Shown piece after piece: positions 6,559 through 7,924 of a stretch of 7,924 nt of DNA. The notes beneath the pieces are model-generated. The model made no database searches. It saw only the letters and a program-made list of their open reading frames with translations, and had not been told where the DNA came from. Both the position numbers and the translations under genes were made by a program. This stretch comes from Bacillota bacterium (GTDB lineage: Bacteria > Bacillota_I > Bacilli_A > MOL361 > Turicibacteraceae), in contig DNGE01000147.1 in the NCBI GenBank assembly GCA_003486705.1, positions 2,363 through 10,286 of the forward strand, written 5' to 3'. The stretch's first letter is position 1, and every line of letters starts with the position of its first letter.

Positions 6559-6590
6559 AAAAAGCCAAATCAACAACTTGATTTGGCTCT
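6559..6590 (-). terminator. Riboswitch-controlled terminator ahead of the symporter gene
   Basis: On the minus strand AGCCAAATCAA (6588-6578) pairs perfectly with TTGATTTGGCT (6573-6563) around a GTTG loop. A U-A and a G-U pair can extend the base, and TTTT follows. It stands between the glycine aptamers and the coding region, so it is the likely expression platform. Its 5' base (AGAG) also belongs to TTTCCAGAG (6595-6587), which can pair with the 5' strand of aptamer 2. Confidence 0.9.
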
Positions 6591-6651
6591 GGAAAGGTAT
6601 AGAATAGCGTTTAAAAGCATCATTAAAAAATGCTAAAAAATTAACGTCTGA

Positions 6652-6819
6652 TTCCCTGTCCTTTTGCCTGAGAGATTGAGCATAATTGCCTTGCCCCTTC
6701 GGCGCCCAACTAAATGGGTCTCTCCAGAGTTCCGTCCATTTTACAGTCCCTGCTTGATAATCAAGCACCTGAGAGTGCGACTCCTTCGGTGTCTCTTAAT
6801 GAGATCTCTTCTATAAAAT
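6652..6819 (-). promoter_or_regulatory. Tandem glycine riboswitch (two aptamers)
   Basis: Aptamer 1 (6819-6738) is closed by ATTTTATAG pairing with CTGTAAAAT, 9 bp with one wobble. It contains the conserved CACCGAAGGAG and CTCTCAGGTG. Aptamer 2 (about 6730-6652) begins CTCTGGAGAG and contains GGGCGCCGAAGGGGCAAGG and CTCTCAGGCAAAAGGACAG. It closes CTCTG (6729-6725) with CAGGG (6658-6654). The short linker (GGACGGA) is typical of cooperative tandem pairs. It binds glycine and controls the terminator at 6559-6590. Aptamer 1 carries a GCTTGA/TCAAGC hairpin (6766-6752) where most members have a short AAAA-type stretch. Open frames reading through this region on the minus strand are not genes. Confidence 0.96.
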
Positions 6820-6844
6820 TTCAACCGGTTATTTAATTAATAAT

Positions 6845-6873
6845 ACAATAGCGCATCTAAAAATATATTTCAA
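6845..6873 (-). promoter_or_regulatory. Probable promoter of the glycine-riboswitch transcript
   Basis: TTGAAA (6873 to 6868) and TATTGT (6850 to 6845) are separated by exactly 17 nt; the boxes match 5 and 4 of 6 consensus bases. Initiation near 6838 would place aptamer 1 about 20 nt from the 5' end. The surrounding 6820-6956 is AT-rich and shows no other gene or strong terminator. Confidence 0.5.
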
Positions 6874-6956
6874 TACTTTTTCGACATTTTGCAAAAAAAT
6901 ACGCTCTCTTCGTCTATTTCAGTTTACTTAAAATAATACTCCCCTATATGTAGTGA

Positions 6957-7835
6957 TTAGATCACACTGTATTGCACATGTTCTAGCGTCACTTTAAACA
7001 TCTCCAACATATCGGGGTGTGCTTCTATCCAAAGTGCTTCTAATCCGTTTTCATGCATAACAAATCGATATTCATCTGTTTTTGGGTCCACCTTTTTAAA
7101 TGTGGAAGTGATGCGAGCTTCTATTTCGGCTTCAGGTTTTTCAACAAGTGTAAAAATTAATAACTCCACAGGAAGTTCATCGGTAATTATCGGGGCGACA
7201 CCTTTTTCAAAAAGAAAATATAGTTTTTTCTCGAAATAGACAAAGCGTCGTCTCATGATAAAGGGCTGGCCATTTAATTGAAACATAATAACACAAACAT
7301 GTGGGCGTTGTATCATGATATCTAAACTAACCATTATGTCCCCTTCCTTTTGAGTTAATTGTGTTAATATATCTTGAGCAAATACCTCCACTGTTTCGGG
7401 ACGAAACAAATTGATACTTTTCATCGGCAAGCCAACTTGTGTAAACATTTCCTTTAAATCGTCATAATCTTTTGGGGTTAGTTTTTCGATGTCAACTTTT
7501 CCAGGGATAGCTTGCATTAAGATCAATTGATCCTTAAAAAGTAACTTGAGAGGCTTTAAATATTTTTCTCCTATATCCCCTTCTAAGTTCATAACATACG
7601 AAAAAATCTTTTTCCCCTTAAATAGGTTTAAGTTCGACGTGATAAATGCTAGTAATTTGGGTGCGATTTGACCTTTATACATATGAGTACCTAAAATAAT
7701 ATAATCGACATTCAACTGTCCTAACGAAATATTATCAATCGATACCACTTCACAATGAAGTAGTGTTTTTGAAATTAAAAAAGCTGATTCTTTCGTTGAT
7801 CCATATTTGGTTTCATATATGATTAATCCTTTCAA
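6957..7835 (-). CDS. Flavodoxin-domain protein with an extra C-terminal domain
   Basis: The protein has 292 residues and is predicted cytosolic. Residues 1-160 look like a flavodoxin of the protoporphyrinogen-oxidase-like (HemG/Flavodoxin_5) type. It has LIIYETKYGST (4-14) with the FMN-phosphate loop TKYGST, then DYIILGTHMYKGQIAP (44-59) for the second FMN loop. A regular beta-alpha pattern follows. Residues about 165-292 are not part of a flavodoxin. Strands such as FIMRRRFVYFEKKLYFLFE (192-210) and ELLIFTLVEKPEAEIEARI suggest a beta-barrel, possibly a flavin-binding split barrel of the pyridoxamine-phosphate-oxidase type; this is tentative. Start: GGGGAGG (7847-7841) is 5 nt before TTG 7835; the GTG just upstream is only 2 nt away. 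An internal ATG at 7334 (M168) follows GGAAGGGGACATA and could start the second domain alone. The promoter is probably beyond the window, and the electron partner is unknown. Confidence 0.75.
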   Translation of the reverse strand: MKGLIIYETKYGSTKESAFLISKTLLHCEVVSIDNISLGQLNVDYIILGTHMYKGQIAPKLLAFITSNLNLFKGKKIFSYVMNLEGDIGEKYLKPLKLLFKDQLILMQAIPGKVDIEKLTPKDYDDLKEMFTQVGLPMKSINLFRPETVEVFAQDILTQLTQKEGDIMVSLDIMIQRPHVCVIMFQLNGQPFIMRRRFVYFEKKLYFLFEKGVAPIITDELPVELLIFTLVEKPEAEIEARITSTFKKVDPKTDEYRFVMHENGLEALWIEAHPDMLEMFKVTLEHVQYSVI

Positions 7836-7924
7836 CACTTCCTCCCCCTATCAAAAAAGGTTGTGTCAAACAGTTGTCGGCTGAATGACCTCTAACCCCT
7901 GTGTTTACTTATATTTTTATCTGA

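Noticed and set aside
6538..6768. 76-codon minus-strand open frame
   Set aside because: It lies inside the glycine riboswitch and its terminator; the sequence is explained by RNA structure, and there is no ribosome-binding site.
6884..6935. Terminator for the flavodoxin gene
   Set aside because: A T run follows a possible 3-bp stem only; too weak to call, so the transcript end remains unknown.
7868..7873. TTGACA-like -35 upstream of the flavodoxin gene
   Set aside because: The matching -10 position falls on the GGGGAGG ribosome-binding site, with no TATAAT-like box.

Overview
The window is low-GC (AT-rich) DNA with Firmicutes/Bacillota hallmarks: strong GGAGG Shine-Dalgarno sequences, U-tailed intrinsic terminators, a tandem glycine riboswitch and a TcyP-type cystine carrier. 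I cannot name the genus. I see no phage genes, insertion sequences, CRISPR arrays, rRNA or tRNA. It reads as a chromosomal stretch of single-gene transcription units built around solute transport.

Layout, left to right. 1-238 holds a possible 35-residue ORF and the terminator of the next gene. 239-910 (-) encodes a two-helix membrane protein with an Mrr-like nuclease fold whose catalytic positions look lost. 911-1243 has no convincing gene. 1310-2224 (-) is a CorA-type divalent-metal transporter with its own terminator. It is divergent from 2491-3201 (+), a TIM-barrel-like protein of unknown substrate. That gene converges on 3340-4719 (-), a TcyP-like cystine/cation symporter, with a terminator on each side of the junction. 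4720-5013 is the tcyP leader and contains a 7-codon ORF with two adjacent cysteine codons. 5014-6417 (-) is an alanine/glycine:Na+ symporter. It sits behind a tandem glycine riboswitch (6652-6819) and a strong terminator (6559-6590). 6957-7835 (-) is a flavodoxin-domain protein with an unusual C-terminal extension.

Start sites. In five genes the longest open frame runs upstream through the ribosome-binding site. I moved the starts of corA, the barrel gene, tcyP and the alanine/glycine symporter to the codon lying 8 nt after the GGAGG-like core. The Mrr-like gene was corrected in the same way. corA and the flavodoxin gene appear to start with TTG.

How the parts fit. Two amino-acid importers, cystine and glycine/alanine, each have a long 5' leader that appears able to sense the imported amino acid. 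One uses the known glycine aptamers. The other may use a newly noticed Cys-Cys leader peptide (MKRCCQS). The second is the most interesting candidate for an undescribed system here. It is an inference from sequence only, and I found no classical attenuator terminator behind it.
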